From the NCBI GenBank assembly GCA_021730635.1, contig JAJNNC010000022.1:1-57754 (forward strand): DNA of 57,754 bases, written 5' to 3'. The position numbers and the translations under genes are program-made. The DNA is from Catalimonadaceae bacterium JC749 (GTDB lineage Bacteria > Bacteroidota > Bacteroidia > Cytophagales > Cyclobacteriaceae). Positions 9,767 through 19,581 of this stretch are shown in pieces; position 1 is the stretch's first letter, and the number at the start of each line of letters is the position of its first letter. The notes under the pieces are model-generated. The model did not search any database, had not been told where the DNA came from, and saw nothing but the letters and a program-made list of their open reading frames with translations.

Positions 9767-10666
9767 CTACTTCAACAGTTGTCTTAACTGGTCACGCACG
9801 ACATGGGATGCCTCCCTAAAAAGCATTGCTTCGTAGTCTGAGATAGGAAGATCATAAATACCTATCGGTTTTCCATCCATAAATTGCAGAGGCAACCCCA
9901 ATGCACTGTGCTGCACGCCATAGATTTCCCGCTCCAGAGGGATACTGATTGAAATAATAGCCTCTTCTTTGCCTATCAACACCTGTAAGAGTTCTGCCAG
10001 CAACCACTGGGGTGAGTAAAAAGGAATAGAGAATTTGGTAATGATGTTTTGCGTTCTTTGAAAGGTCATCGCTTTCACCTTTTCATAGGTATCTGCCGTA
10101 AGGGTGCTTTCCCTTAGTTGCGACAATACAGGTACACAGGCTTTCCCATGTTCTCCGATACAAAACAGACGTTCCGCAGGTTGGATCAACCCCAGCTGAC
10201 TCAGGGTACGGGTAAAGCGCCTTTCATCCAGGGAAATGCCAAACCCCATCACATGCTTTGAGGGTAGTTTATCCTGACAATACAAGGTCAGCACATCTAC
10301 CGGATTGCTTACCACGCACACATAACCCAGCCAGAGGGGATTTACCTGTGCCAATAGTGTGTCAATGATTTTGAGATTACTTTTCCCATCGATCAAACGA
10401 TCGTTCACATGAATAGATTTTTTCCAGGAAAGGGTAGAAAAAGTAAAAAAGGTATAGTCTACAGGTTCCGGTAAGGCGTAGCCACGCAGGGGAATGACTT
10501 CGGCAGAGAGAAAACATTCCTGCAAATCAACCGCCATCCCTGCTGTCTTTTCTTCGTCTCTACCGGACAAATACACTTTCGTGACCCCAAGCTGAAGGGC
10601 TTGCCAGGCGATCTGGCCTCCCAGTCTTCCTGGTCCGATCACATAAATGGAGGTAGGTGTTTTCAT
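9767..10666 (-). CDS. lactate/malate dehydrogenase family protein
   Basis: An NAD-dependent 2-hydroxyacid dehydrogenase fold of 299 residues. The Rossmann glycine motif GPGRLGG is at 11-17, SNPVD begins at 120, LDERR (substrate-binding Arg region) is at 146-150, and the catalytic His173 sits in GEHG. These are in the right order for the LDH/MDH family. The flexible substrate loop is diverged (RLIDGKSN around 90-97), so neither lactate nor malate specificity can be assigned. It is convergent with the DUF294 gene and divergent from the PHP-type metallohydrolase gene, with no operon partner. Confidence 0.85.
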   Translation of the reverse strand: MKTPTSIYVIGPGRLGGQIAWQALQLGVTKVYLSGRDEEKTAGMAVDLQECFLSAEVIPLRGYALPEPVDYTFFTFSTLSWKKSIHVNDRLIDGKSNLKIIDTLLAQVNPLWLGYVCVVSNPVDVLTLYCQDKLPSKHVMGFGISLDERRFTRTLSQLGLIQPAERLFCIGEHGKACVPVLSQLRESTLTADTYEKVKAMTFQRTQNIITKFSIPFYSPQWLLAELLQVLIGKEEAIISISIPLEREIYGVQHSALGLPLQFMDGKPIGIYDLPISDYEAMLFREASHVVRDQLRQLLK

Positions 10667-10872
10667 GCACTATCTTTCCAATACCTAAAAGTAATCTATT
10701 GGCAGAAAGATGCCTCAAAATGATACTTTGCCTGTAATCTTTTCCGGGCTGATCCTGTCCTGATTAACCCGGTCATGGGTGGATGGATTCCGGCATTTTC
10801 TGCTCTGACCAATCACTGCTGTGAAGTATACCTAAAAATGCGTAACTTTTCAGTAACCTACACAATGCTACC

Positions 10873-13326
10873 ATGAAAACCGCTTACATTTTTCTTTCCC
10901 TCTTGTTGTGCAGTCTTCTATCCTGGGGACAACACCAGCATGCCTCCCATTCAGGTTCGCTGCCCCTGGTAGAGCAGGTAGAAGCGCAACCCCTGCTGAC
11001 GCAGGCACTCCGGTTGGAGGAAGCCTTGTCTTTTATCGGAAGCGCCTTGCCTGCTACTGCCAGAGAACCTTTGCTGGCCTTGAAACAGCAACCTTACACC
11101 CAGCAGACAGTCATGAAAATACAAGAGATTCTGGACCCTTACTGTCTGGCAATGGTAGAGATCAATCCTGAATCCAGGGTTAAGGTGATGCCGGGTCCGG
11201 CCCAGCCCAAACTCAGGCAGGAAGGCTGGACTACCTTTTTAGTCAAAGTGCATAATCAGGCGCATATTACCGCTACTTTGGAAGCGGAAAGCCCTCAGGC
11301 ACAACCCGACCTGCACCGTTCTACAGGGTCGCCCCGGATGCAGCAGGAAAACAAGCTGACACCCGGACAATTAGACAATCGGTTTCTGGAAGTCGTGATG
11401 TATCAGGATCGCCCCATGCGAGCCAGTTTGTCCGGACTTGGCTTAGAATATGCAGTGATACAACTCTATACCCGGGAAAAAGGAAAAAGAGAAGCGACCC
11501 TGGGCTTTCATGTGGGACAAGGCACCCAGGATATCGGATTCCGGAATACCATCGATATTCTTTTTGATATTCAGCCTGCCGTGAAGGTCATTTTTGAGGT
11601 TAAAGACGAGGATAATACCCCTACTATGGCTTCCTTTACCATTACGGATGGCATCGACCGCCTGGGCAACAGCGAAGCCTCCAACGCTTTTCCGGAGGAT
11701 TACCGCCTGGCCCTGGCCATGTCACGGCATTGGGAAGAACCTATCCGTGAAAAACCGGACTATACCCTGGCCCCCGAGCATCAACTGAGAGGGATCTATC
11801 CCCTGCCTGCCCGCCGTTTGGCTGGAAAGGACCCTTTTCCTGACTTCTTCTTCCAACCTCAGGTCTACCGTGCCGATGGAGAATATGTCTATTTGCCGCC
11901 CGGCCGGTATCAGGTGGTCTATGGCCGGGGACCTGAATACGCAGTACAGCAACAGGAAGTAGTTGTTCCCCAAGATGTAGATTCCATGACTGTCAGTTTC
12001 CAGCTGAAACGATGGATTCATATGGCTGACTTAGGCTGGTACAGTGCCGATCACCATATCCATGCGGCCGGATGCTCTCACTATGAAAGTCCGGAGGAGG
12101 GCGTACTACCGGAACATATGTGGCGGCAAATCCTGGGGGAAGATTTAAACCTGGGAAGCAACCTCACCTGGGGACCGAGCTGGTATTATCAAAAACAATA
12201 TTTTACGGGTGCTGACCACCCCCTTTCCAACAAAGACAACATTTTGCGCTATGATATAGAAATCTCCGGCTTTCCCTCCTCCCATGCCGGTCATCTGGTG
12301 CTCTTACAATTGAAGGAGGACGATTATCCTAATACTACTACCATAGAAGAATGGCCCAGCTGGACGTTGCCGGTTTTGCAATGGGCTAAGGCACAGAACG
12401 GCCTCACGGGTTATGCCCACTCCGGTTGGGGATTGGCCCCGGTCACTCCCACAGAGGAGCTTCCTAATGATGTGATGCCCAAAATGGATGGGATTGGAGC
12501 CAATGAATATATTGTGACAGTCACCCACGATGTCATCGACTTTTACTCTGCGGGGGATACACCGGCACCGGCTGAGCTGAATATGTGGTATCATACGCTC
12601 AACTGTGGTTTTAAAACCAGAATCAGTGGAGAAACGGATTTCCCCTGTATCTCCGATGAAAGAGTAGGGAGAGCCCGGGTGTATGCGCAACTGGAAGAGG
12701 GCTTGAACTTCTCGGATTATATGCAAGCCATTAAAAGTGGTCGGAGTTATGTCTCAGACGGGTATGCCCACCTCATCGATTTCACCATCAATGAAGTTGC
12801 ATTAGGGGAAGCCAACAGCGAACTGAAGGTCTCCTCCCCTACGTCATTGAAAATTTCAGTCAAAGCCGCCGCGTTCCTGACGGAGCAACAGGATACCATT
12901 GGGGCTATCATCGCTGATAGAAATCTGTATGAATCCCCCTACTGGCATATTGAAAGAGCCAGGATCGGGACCACCCGTAACGTACCTGTAGAACTGATCG
13001 TGAACGGAGAGGCGGTTGCCCGTCAGGAAATCCCTGCCAATGGCAGCTGGCAGAATCTCACGTTTGACCATACCCTGCAAAAGTCAGGATGGGTGGCCAT
13101 CCGTGTGTATCCCAGTGCCCATACCAATCCTATTTTTGTAGAGGTAGGGGGTCAGCCCATCCGGGAGAAAAAGAGTGCTGAATGGTGCCGGCAGGCGGTA
13201 GAGCAGTGCTGGACAAAGAAACGAGAGATGATCCGTGACAGTGAGCGGCAGGCAGCCCGGGAGGCTTATGACCATGCCCGGCAGGTCTATGAACAGATCA
13301 TCCGGGAAGCGGAAGCGCAAAAGTAA
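10873..13326 (+). CDS. secreted CehA/McbA-type PHP metallohydrolase
   Basis: An exported protein of 817 residues with an N-terminal signal peptide (about 1-19). The N-terminal half is beta-rich and may be a binding domain. The C-terminal half carries PHP-superfamily metal motifs: DHHIH at 393-397, a GYAHSG motif with His516, and a GETDFP motif near 586. This is the pattern of CehA/McbA family enzymes, first known from carbaryl hydrolysis, but most family members have unknown substrates. The last 60 residues are a charged helix rich in Arg, Glu and Ala. The gene is monocistronic and ends at a strong hairpin. Confidence 0.85.
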   Translation: MKTAYIFLSLLLCSLLSWGQHQHASHSGSLPLVEQVEAQPLLTQALRLEEALSFIGSALPATAREPLLALKQQPYTQQTVMKIQEILDPYCLAMVEINPESRVKVMPGPAQPKLRQEGWTTFLVKVHNQAHITATLEAESPQAQPDLHRSTGSPRMQQENKLTPGQLDNRFLEVVMYQDRPMRASLSGLGLEYAVIQLYTREKGKREATLGFHVGQGTQDIGFRNTIDILFDIQPAVKVIFEVKDEDNTPTMASFTITDGIDRLGNSEASNAFPEDYRLALAMSRHWEEPIREKPDYTLAPEHQLRGIYPLPARRLAGKDPFPDFFFQPQVYRADGEYVYLPPGRYQVVYGRGPEYAVQQQEVVVPQDVDSMTVSFQLKRWIHMADLGWYSADHHIHAAGCSHYESPEEGVLPEHMWRQILGEDLNLGSNLTWGPSWYYQKQYFTGADHPLSNKDNILRYDIEISGFPSSHAGHLVLLQLKEDDYPNTTTIEEWPSWTLPVLQWAKAQNGLTGYAHSGWGLAPVTPTEELPNDVMPKMDGIGANEYIVTVTHDVIDFYSAGDTPAPAELNMWYHTLNCGFKTRISGETDFPCISDERVGRARVYAQLEEGLNFSDYMQAIKSGRSYVSDGYAHLIDFTINEVALGEANSELKVSSPTSLKISVKAAAFLTEQQDTIGAIIADRNLYESPYWHIERARIGTTRNVPVELIVNGEAVARQEIPANGSWQNLTFDHTLQKSGWVAIRVYPSAHTNPIFVEVGGQPIREKKSAEWCRQAVEQCWTKKREMIRDSERQAAREAYDHARQVYEQIIREAEAQK

Positions 13327-13349
13327 CTGAGAGCCTACCCAAACAGAAA

Positions 13350-13380
13350 AGCCAGGCCTGGCCTGGCTATCTTTTTTTCC
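13350..13380. terminator. bidirectional rho-independent terminator
   Basis: A perfect 9-bp inverted repeat around agccaggc with a 3-base loop (13350-13368) is followed on the plus strand by a run of seven Ts. On the minus strand a TTTT run also follows. It lies between two convergent genes and would serve both. Confidence 0.85.
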
Positions 13381-13393
13381 CTTAAAAGCTTCC

Positions 13394-14641
13394 CTATTTT
13401 TTGATCACTCGCGTTGCCTTGGAAGAGATATTGTTCTGCTGTATCGTCAGCATATACAATCCTTTAGGCAGCCCTTTTTCATCATAAAACTCAAAATAAT
13501 TTCTTCCGGTATGACCTTCCTGTGTCTTGCTAAAGGCTACTTCCCCATGAAAATTCAACAGTCGGATTTCAACCGGTCCATCAGCAGGCAATGAAAAGCT
13601 GGTAAAGAACCCTTCAGAAAAAGAATTAGGGGCCACAGAATGAAGGATGACCGCTGGCTCAAGGTCATTTTCAGTAGTTACTGATTGATTGACAACCGAC
13701 TGTATGGGTGAGTAGGTATACTTTCTGTTAAAATCTGTCTGCTTTAAGCGATAATAGGAAATGCCATCCATAGGTACTGTATCTGTATAATGGTATTGCA
13801 CCAGTTTCTGGCTATGGCCCTTTCCCCTGATTTTAGCAATCTCCTGAAACTGTTGCCCATCGGTACTTCTTTCTATTGAGAAGAAATCGTTTTGCTTTTC
13901 CATTTCCGTAGCCCAGCGGATCTCCACCTGATGATGGTGCAGTGCCGCCCTGAAATAAGCTAAAGTGATCGGTAAGGTACTGATAGAACCATTCAGATAT
14001 TGATAAATGGGTGGATATTCATTCTGTAAATCATCTTCATCTTTCGCATAGGGATTGGCATCAATGGGTGTTCCCCCGACAATGGCTTGTCCCAGTACAT
14101 ATAAATCAGAACTGCTTCCATTCATCGTAAGCGCATTAGGATTATTCACTATGGCATTACCCCCAATGGCAAATACCCCATCGTTTGTCAGCGTGAAGTT
14201 ATTGACCAATGTCAGATTACCTGTTACCACCAACACCCCTCCCGGGTTTACCACTATACTGGAATTATTGCCCATCGTTAAATCTCCCTCTACAACCAGG
14301 GTATCCGTAATAGTAAGGGTGCGGTTACTGTTGCCGTACTGTATATTACCTACCCGGGTGACATAACGATAGATTTGAATGTTGGCCGTAAGGTTGGCAG
14401 TGGGGGGAGCGACTCCCAGATTCCAGGTGCTTCCATTGTTCCAAAAGCTACTTTGTACAGAGTAATCATTCGAACCCGCCGCTTTGATATCATCATTAAT
14501 CCCTGTATTCAGGTAAAAAAAGAGTCCAACTCCTACCAGCAAAGCGAGATAAACACCTGTCGCTATATACAGTAGGGTCATTTTTTGCGATTGTTTCAAC
14601 TGGGGGGTCTGCTTTGTTCGCAGGGATCGCTTTGATTGCAT
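13394..14641 (-). CDS. T9SS sorting-domain protein with N-terminal membrane anchor
   Basis: A 415-residue surface or secreted protein. A basic, Gln/Lys-rich stretch of about 21 residues precedes a single hydrophobic segment (22-44), which could be a signal anchor or a long signal peptide. Residues about 65-200 are repetitive beta-strand sequence rich in Asn, Thr, Val and Gly, with a predicted right-handed parallel beta-helix look. Residues about 220-310 resemble the Ig-like domain that often precedes the type IX secretion sorting domain, and the last 80 residues match a T9SS type A C-terminal domain, ending in the basic RVIKK. It shares the terminator with the convergent metallohydrolase gene. 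Function is unknown; adhesion or surface display is plausible. Confidence 0.83.
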   Translation of the reverse strand: MQSKRSLRTKQTPQLKQSQKMTLLYIATGVYLALLVGVGLFFYLNTGINDDIKAAGSNDYSVQSSFWNNGSTWNLGVAPPTANLTANIQIYRYVTRVGNIQYGNSNRTLTITDTLVVEGDLTMGNNSSIVVNPGGVLVVTGNLTLVNNFTLTNDGVFAIGGNAIVNNPNALTMNGSSSDLYVLGQAIVGGTPIDANPYAKDEDDLQNEYPPIYQYLNGSISTLPITLAYFRAALHHHQVEIRWATEMEKQNDFFSIERSTDGQQFQEIAKIRGKGHSQKLVQYHYTDTVPMDGISYYRLKQTDFNRKYTYSPIQSVVNQSVTTENDLEPAVILHSVAPNSFSEGFFTSFSLPADGPVEIRLLNFHGEVAFSKTQEGHTGRNYFEFYDEKGLPKGLYMLTIQQNNISSKATRVIKK

Positions 14642-15145
14642 ATTTTTTTTGTGGTATGCTGGGCTAACACAGATATTATTTTTCTGCCCATGCTTTCTAC
14701 ATGTTATTTCTTTATCTGAAAGGCTGAGTGGTCTGTAATTGTCGAAATCAAAATAATGATAAAAAAACCAGGGATGGCTTGCGATATGCGTGAGAACCTA
14801 TGGCTGTGTAAGGTATGATTGAAGATTCCCTCTCTCAGTTAAAGCAACACTTTCGCTAATACGTACAAATATCTTTTATCCAGTCTTATTCAATACATTC
14901 AGAGCCTGATAATCCTGCCCGTTGAAGAGAAAACTGGCATATAGGAACGAGGGAATGCAGGTTTTAGTAAAGTTCTTTGACTATACCTGGCAAATGGTAC
15001 ATTTTCCACGATTCAATCATAAATGTAAAAATGATCAATGCAGGCCAACATATGGGACGAAGGTTTACTAGCCATATGCAGAAAAGAATCACATCCGGAA
15101 GTCTGGGACAGTCGTTGATTCCTGGCTTCAGAGCATTCCAGGTAT
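14642..15145. other. intergenic region without a recognisable gene
   Basis: About 500 bases between two minus-strand genes. Short open frames exist here but none has protein-like composition. I see no RNA gene or clear hairpin terminator. It should contain the promoter of the T9SS protein gene. Confidence 0.5.
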
Positions 15146-16705
15146 CTAATCTTTCAGAAAGATTTGAAAAGTGGTGCCTTGTCCCTCCTTCGTTTCCACT
15201 TCGATACGCCCGTTGGCATTGTCCACGATTTTTTTGACAATATACAAGCCCATACCACTGCCTTCCACATGGTTGTGAAACCTTTTGAACAAACCAAACA
15301 ACTTATCCTTGGCACTTTCCTTTAATCCCAGCCCATTGTCAGCAATAGATAATACAATCTCCTCCCCCCTTCTTTCCGTTTTAATATGGACGACCGGTAT
15401 TCTTTGAGGGTCTCTGTATTTGATGGCATTGCTGACCAAATTGTAAAGCACGCTTTTTAAGTTGCTTTTGGAGAAGTATACAGAAGGACAATCTTCACAG
15501 TGAAGGTGTACAAGGGCCTGGTTTTTCCGGATGATAGGTTCAATGTCATCAGTGATCTCTTTGACCAGATCGGCCAGCGAGATATGTTCAAAATCAGCAG
15601 CGTTATCCAGGTTCTTTTGTATTTTGGCAATTTCGGTGAGGTTACTGATGGTCGTTTTGAACTTATTAATGGATGAAAAAATCAGTTCTATTGCATAATT
15701 TAACTGTGCCTTATCCACAAAATCTTTGTTGATACTCCGGGCCAGATTGGTGGTGAGCCCCTCAATGTTGGAAATTGGTGCTTTCAGATCATGAGAAGCG
15801 GTGTAGATGAAGGTATCCAGCTGATTGTTGATTTTCGTGAGTTCGTGGTTGGCATATTCCAGCTTTTCATTGTTTTTTTTCAGCTCCATTTCCCCGAGTT
15901 TCTGGTCGTGCACATCGGTGCAGGTACCAAACCAACGAATCACACTCCCTTTCTCATTTCTCAGAGGAATGGCTCTGACCAGAAACCAATGATACTGGGC
16001 ATTTTCCCCATTTTTCAAACGAAGCAGCTGTTTAAAATCGCCAGTGGCTTGTAGAGCTTCCTGCCAGGCTGCCAGGGTAGCTTCTTTTTCCTCCGGATGT
16101 ATGAGATGAAACCAGCTTTCGGTTTTCAGTTCCTCCATGGAAATGCCTGCATAGCGCAGCCAGTTTTGGTTATAATAGTCAAACACACCCTGTGCATTGG
16201 CCATCCATACCAGCTGGGGAATAAAATCAGCCAGAAACCTGAAATTTTCCAGGATCGTCTTATAATCCTGACTTAGCTGCCACTCCGGACTCACATCTTT
16301 CAGGGTGTTCACCGCGCCCAGGGTCTTCCCCTCCTGATCATAAAGGGCACTGATATTGGCTTTGACATAAATCCAGGAGCCATCGGGTCTTTCCACGATG
16401 ATATCCCCATTGAGGGCAGGATGTTGCTCTAAAATAGCCTGCGCCATCGGGCATTTGTCATGCGGCAGGTAGCTCCCATCCAGATTGTAAATTTTATAGG
16501 AGCCACAAAATTTTTCAACCGTTTCTCCTTTGTTAGGCCTCCTACCCCATAATTCGACAGCTTTTTGATTGAAATAGACGATGTTGCCTTCCGTATCGCA
16601 GCAGTAAACGGCAACAGGAACAAGATCTAATAGGTTTTCCAGGCCAGCCTTCGCCAGAAAAGAGCGTTGCTTTGCCTTTCCGGGGTGGGAAATTGCTACT
16701 TTCAT
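15146..16705 (-). CDS. PAS-domain sensor histidine kinase
   Basis: A soluble histidine kinase of 519 residues without membrane segments. Two PAS-like sensor regions (about 20-140 and 150-270) are followed by a short coiled coil and the dimerisation domain with the phosphoacceptor His305 in SHDLKAP. The ATPase domain has an N-box (NLVSNAIKY), a G1 box (ADNGLG) and a G2 box (GSGMGLYI). No response regulator gene is adjacent, so this is an orphan kinase. In the Bacteroidota such cytoplasmic PAS kinases often respond to redox or light signals, but no ligand-binding residue is identifiable here. Confidence 0.92.
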   Translation of the reverse strand: MKVAISHPGKAKQRSFLAKAGLENLLDLVPVAVYCCDTEGNIVYFNQKAVELWGRRPNKGETVEKFCGSYKIYNLDGSYLPHDKCPMAQAILEQHPALNGDIIVERPDGSWIYVKANISALYDQEGKTLGAVNTLKDVSPEWQLSQDYKTILENFRFLADFIPQLVWMANAQGVFDYYNQNWLRYAGISMEELKTESWFHLIHPEEKEATLAAWQEALQATGDFKQLLRLKNGENAQYHWFLVRAIPLRNEKGSVIRWFGTCTDVHDQKLGEMELKKNNEKLEYANHELTKINNQLDTFIYTASHDLKAPISNIEGLTTNLARSINKDFVDKAQLNYAIELIFSSINKFKTTISNLTEIAKIQKNLDNAADFEHISLADLVKEITDDIEPIIRKNQALVHLHCEDCPSVYFSKSNLKSVLYNLVSNAIKYRDPQRIPVVHIKTERRGEEIVLSIADNGLGLKESAKDKLFGLFKRFHNHVEGSGMGLYIVKKIVDNANGRIEVETKEGQGTTFQIFLKD

Positions 16706-16887
16706 GATCAGAAAGGGGTTTCAACTGGTAACGAATATAAGGATTTATACCACTAAATGAAACAACCCTGGCAGAAGGTGAAAGAAACCGCCCTGCTTGC
16801 TTGTTTCCTGACCCACAAGAACGTATCCTTACGGCGCATTTTCTGCTGTTTCAACACCTGTTTTACCACTTTCTTCGTTATCTCATT

Positions 16888-17664
16888 ATGGCGTTTTTTG
16901 TACATCAAGGTTCTATCGTCAGAGAGATTTGGGGCAAAGGAGACACCATCCTTTTCGTTTTTGTTGGTTCCTCTGCGGAATTTGCCCTGAATAAGGCTGT
17001 AGACTGGCTTTTTTTTACGGGCCGTCTGCCGGCTGATCCTTTGGGCAGGCTGTTTTCTACAGTGACCTATGCCCAGCAAATTGTCTTTTCTGACCTGGCG
17101 GGTGCGCATCGGGCCATTGATGCCATGGCCGCCATCCATCATTCTGTCGAACACCAGAGAGGGGCTTCCATTCCGGACTGGGCCTACCGTGATGTGCTCT
17201 ATATGCTCATCGACTATTCCATCCGTGCCTTTGAGTTGCTGGAAAGAAAGTTGACCCTCCAGGAGAAAGAAGAAGTGTATGAGGTGTTTTACCGGATGGG
17301 CAGCCGTATGAAGATTCCAAACTTACCTCCTGATTACCAGCAATGGTTACCGCAGCGTGCACAACATATGGAGCGGGATCTGGAAAAAAGCGCCTACACC
17401 CAGAACTTATACCGGCAGTATAAAAAACATCTGGGGCAGGTCAGATATCAGCTTTTACGGCAGGCGCAGGTGCTGATCGTGCCGGAGCGGGTCAACACTT
17501 TATTGTCTCTGGGAAAAGTCCCGCTGCTGAAAACGCCTCTCACCTTGTATAAGTTGAGCAGAAAGCTGGATCTGGACCGATATGTCAGAGCAGCCATTCT
17601 GCCTTCCGCCTACCAGACAGAAATAAAATCTTTGGATAGGCTGGCTTCCTCAGCGCAGGGATAG
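16888..17664 (+). CDS. oxygenase MpaB/DUF2236-like protein
   Basis: A 258-residue protein resembling the DUF2236 family, which includes MpaB oxygenases and bacterial rubber oxygenase (Lcp). The family pattern is visible: an SIVREIWG-like N-terminus, a PLGRLFSTVTY segment, an IHHSVEHQRG segment that supplies a conserved His, and an aromatic-rich helix beginning YRDVLYMLIDYS. In the family this His binds haem b, so haem-dependent oxygenation is likely, with an unknown substrate. The frame is open to 16801, but the ATG at 16888 starts at the family's conserved SIVREIWG region. It is transcribed divergently from the histidine kinase. Confidence 0.72.
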   Translation: MAFFVHQGSIVREIWGKGDTILFVFVGSSAEFALNKAVDWLFFTGRLPADPLGRLFSTVTYAQQIVFSDLAGAHRAIDAMAAIHHSVEHQRGASIPDWAYRDVLYMLIDYSIRAFELLERKLTLQEKEEVYEVFYRMGSRMKIPNLPPDYQQWLPQRAQHMERDLEKSAYTQNLYRQYKKHLGQVRYQLLRQAQVLIVPERVNTLLSLGKVPLLKTPLTLYKLSRKLDLDRYVRAAILPSAYQTEIKSLDRLASSAQG

Positions 17665-17961
17665 CCGGCGAGCATCGGTGTCATCGTTGGCTGTTCCAAT
17701 GTGTTGCTCTACATTCTGGGAAGGGACATGCAGCGTCGCTCAACGGTTGCGGAATACGGCTTCATGAGGATGTAAAGCCAGCAGAGGCTTCCGTCCCTTT
17801 GGTAAACTTTGATGCAAGGTTGCCAAAGGGTTCCTGCGCTTTGCGCCATTGATTCGCAGGGTTGTCATACCCTTCCGCCTCTCTAGGGTGAATCTTCGTC
17901 TGATTATCGGTAAGTAACCGAACCCTCAGATGGGCAGGGAATCAGTCAGGTGGTTGTTAAA
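17665..17961. other. gap with an 8-bp inverted repeat
   Basis: About 300 bases between convergent genes. It contains ccctttgg (17795-17802) and ccaaaggg (17823-17830) as an inverted repeat with a 20-base loop. There is no T-run after it, so it is not a convincing terminator. No gene is supported here. Confidence 0.35.
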
Positions 17962-19581
17962 CTAAAGCCTTTCGTTGGCCTGCTGCAAGCTGACCAGATA
18001 AGACAAGAGCGCGTTGATATCTTCTTCGCTCATGCCTTCCAACAACTTTTCATACATCAGCGATTCCATCACAGGTTCTTCCGTCTGCACCTCCCCTCTA
18101 GGGATGTCAACGATGCGATTTCCTATGATCATCAGCCGTACTTTATCTTGATCGGCACCCACGACTCTCCCCAGCAGCACTTCTCCGTTTTTATAGGTAA
18201 TCCGGGTGGCGGTCATACTGGGCTTAATGCGTTTGGAAGGTTCTTTGATTTCTTCTAACAACTCTTCCCGGGTGTAGATATGGCCAATGTCTTTCAGATT
18301 AGGCCCTAGCAACTCTGTTTTGCCATCCACGGCATGGCAGGCACTGCAAGCCCGTTCGGCAAAAAGCTGCTGTCCTTGGGCCAGGGCACCTTCCGACACC
18401 ATCATGCTTTCCAGAGAGGTCGTATCTATGGGAGTGGGTTGAACCCAGGGAGCATCTACCAAACGATAAAAGGCGCCTTCCACTTCTTCCACCGACTGAT
18501 ACCAGTAATCCGTTTTCCCCACATGGGCCACATACAAATCGCCGTTGGCACCAAACTCCAGGTCTGATATTTTGGGAATACGGCTGGCCACAGGAAATTC
18601 TTCCACCTGAAAATGACCGTCGGGCTGGCGTTGCAGGCGCAACCGGCCTATCGCCCCCCGCTCCCATCGTTCTCCGGGACCATAGAAAGCGACAAATAAA
18701 TCGCCGGTTGTACCATCAAAATCGTTTCCAGCCGGGTTAAAGGCCATACCAGCCGGTGCCACTTCCGTGCGAAGCACATACAAGGGTTCGGTCACTGGAG
18801 GGTCATCATATTTGGCGGGGTTGTGACCATAAAACCGGCCCTTCACCGCTATATTCAGTTCCTCCCCCGGATTACCCCCACCCTGGTTATCGAGAAAAAG
18901 CAAATCACCTGCCTCATGAAAAATCATGGCTGGCACGGATCGCAACCCGGTGGCATACCGCTCTACCTTCTTACCATCAGGCGAAATACGCAGCAAGGCG
19001 CCTCTCCAGCCTTCCGGATCGGGCGAAGCCCCGGCATTCCAGGAGTCAGTCGTGAGCACCAGGTACAGGTGCTCATCCGGACCGAAGGTCAGTCCGGAAG
19101 TCCACTCATAAGGATGTTCAGAATGGGGTAGGTTTCCCAGAAAGGTGCGGCTGACATCCGCCTTTCGGTCACCATCCTGGTCGGTATAGATACGTACCTC
19201 CTGGGCAGTGCCTACATACAGATCCTGTCCTTTGAAAATCATACTGGCTGGTGCCCGGAGTCCGTCCTTGCGCACATCACAGAACAATTCCGCATGATCT
19301 TCCAGCCCATCGCCGTCCGTATCAAGCAGACTGTATATTTCGCCTGTATGATTGGCCGCATACATCACATCCTCCGGTCCACGGACGATCTGTACAGGGT
19401 TCCAGATCCTGGCGCCCGTGCGGATCGGTAGTTTGACAACCGCATAAGAACCATAGACTTGCACGTTGTTGTCAAGATGTTTTTCCAGCACTGCCCGGTC
19501 AGGTTTTTCCTGCTCTTCCGGACGGTTCTGACAGGCTGCCATGCATAGCAAGCCGGTGAGAAGAAGTACAACAGGTTTCAT
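17962..19581 (-). CDS. lipoprotein sugar dehydrogenase-like propeller with cytochrome c domain
   Basis: A 539-residue lipoprotein: the signal ends in CMAAC (Cys17). Residues about 50-380 form a beta-propeller of the PQQ-dependent glucose/sorbosone dehydrogenase or membrane-bound dehydrogenase type, with repeated blade motifs such as DGDGLED, DQDGDRKAD and GNDFDGTTGD that look like calcium-binding loops. A C-terminal cytochrome c domain has a single CSACH haem site (412-416) and the RITYKNGEVLLGRVVG region seen in the TIGR02603 haem-binding family common in planctomycetes and Bacteroidota. It probably oxidises a sugar or other alcohol in the periplasm and passes electrons to its own haem. The substrate is unknown. 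No partner oxidase gene is nearby. Confidence 0.87.
   Translation of the reverse strand: MKPVVLLLTGLLCMAACQNRPEEQEKPDRAVLEKHLDNNVQVYGSYAVVKLPIRTGARIWNPVQIVRGPEDVMYAANHTGEIYSLLDTDGDGLEDHAELFCDVRKDGLRAPASMIFKGQDLYVGTAQEVRIYTDQDGDRKADVSRTFLGNLPHSEHPYEWTSGLTFGPDEHLYLVLTTDSWNAGASPDPEGWRGALLRISPDGKKVERYATGLRSVPAMIFHEAGDLLFLDNQGGGNPGEELNIAVKGRFYGHNPAKYDDPPVTEPLYVLRTEVAPAGMAFNPAGNDFDGTTGDLFVAFYGPGERWERGAIGRLRLQRQPDGHFQVEEFPVASRIPKISDLEFGANGDLYVAHVGKTDYWYQSVEEVEGAFYRLVDAPWVQPTPIDTTSLESMMVSEGALAQGQQLFAERACSACHAVDGKTELLGPNLKDIGHIYTREELLEEIKEPSKRIKPSMTATRITYKNGEVLLGRVVGADQDKVRLMIIGNRIVDIPRGEVQTEEPVMESLMYEKLLEGMSEEDINALLSYLVSLQQANERL

Noticed and set aside
16753-17154. Minus-strand open frame of 133 codons over the start of the MpaB-like gene
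   Set aside because: It overlaps a better supported plus-strand gene and has no family pattern.
17665-17961. Degraded gene between the oxygenase and the cytochrome c gene
   Set aside because: No frame is long enough and no motif is visible.
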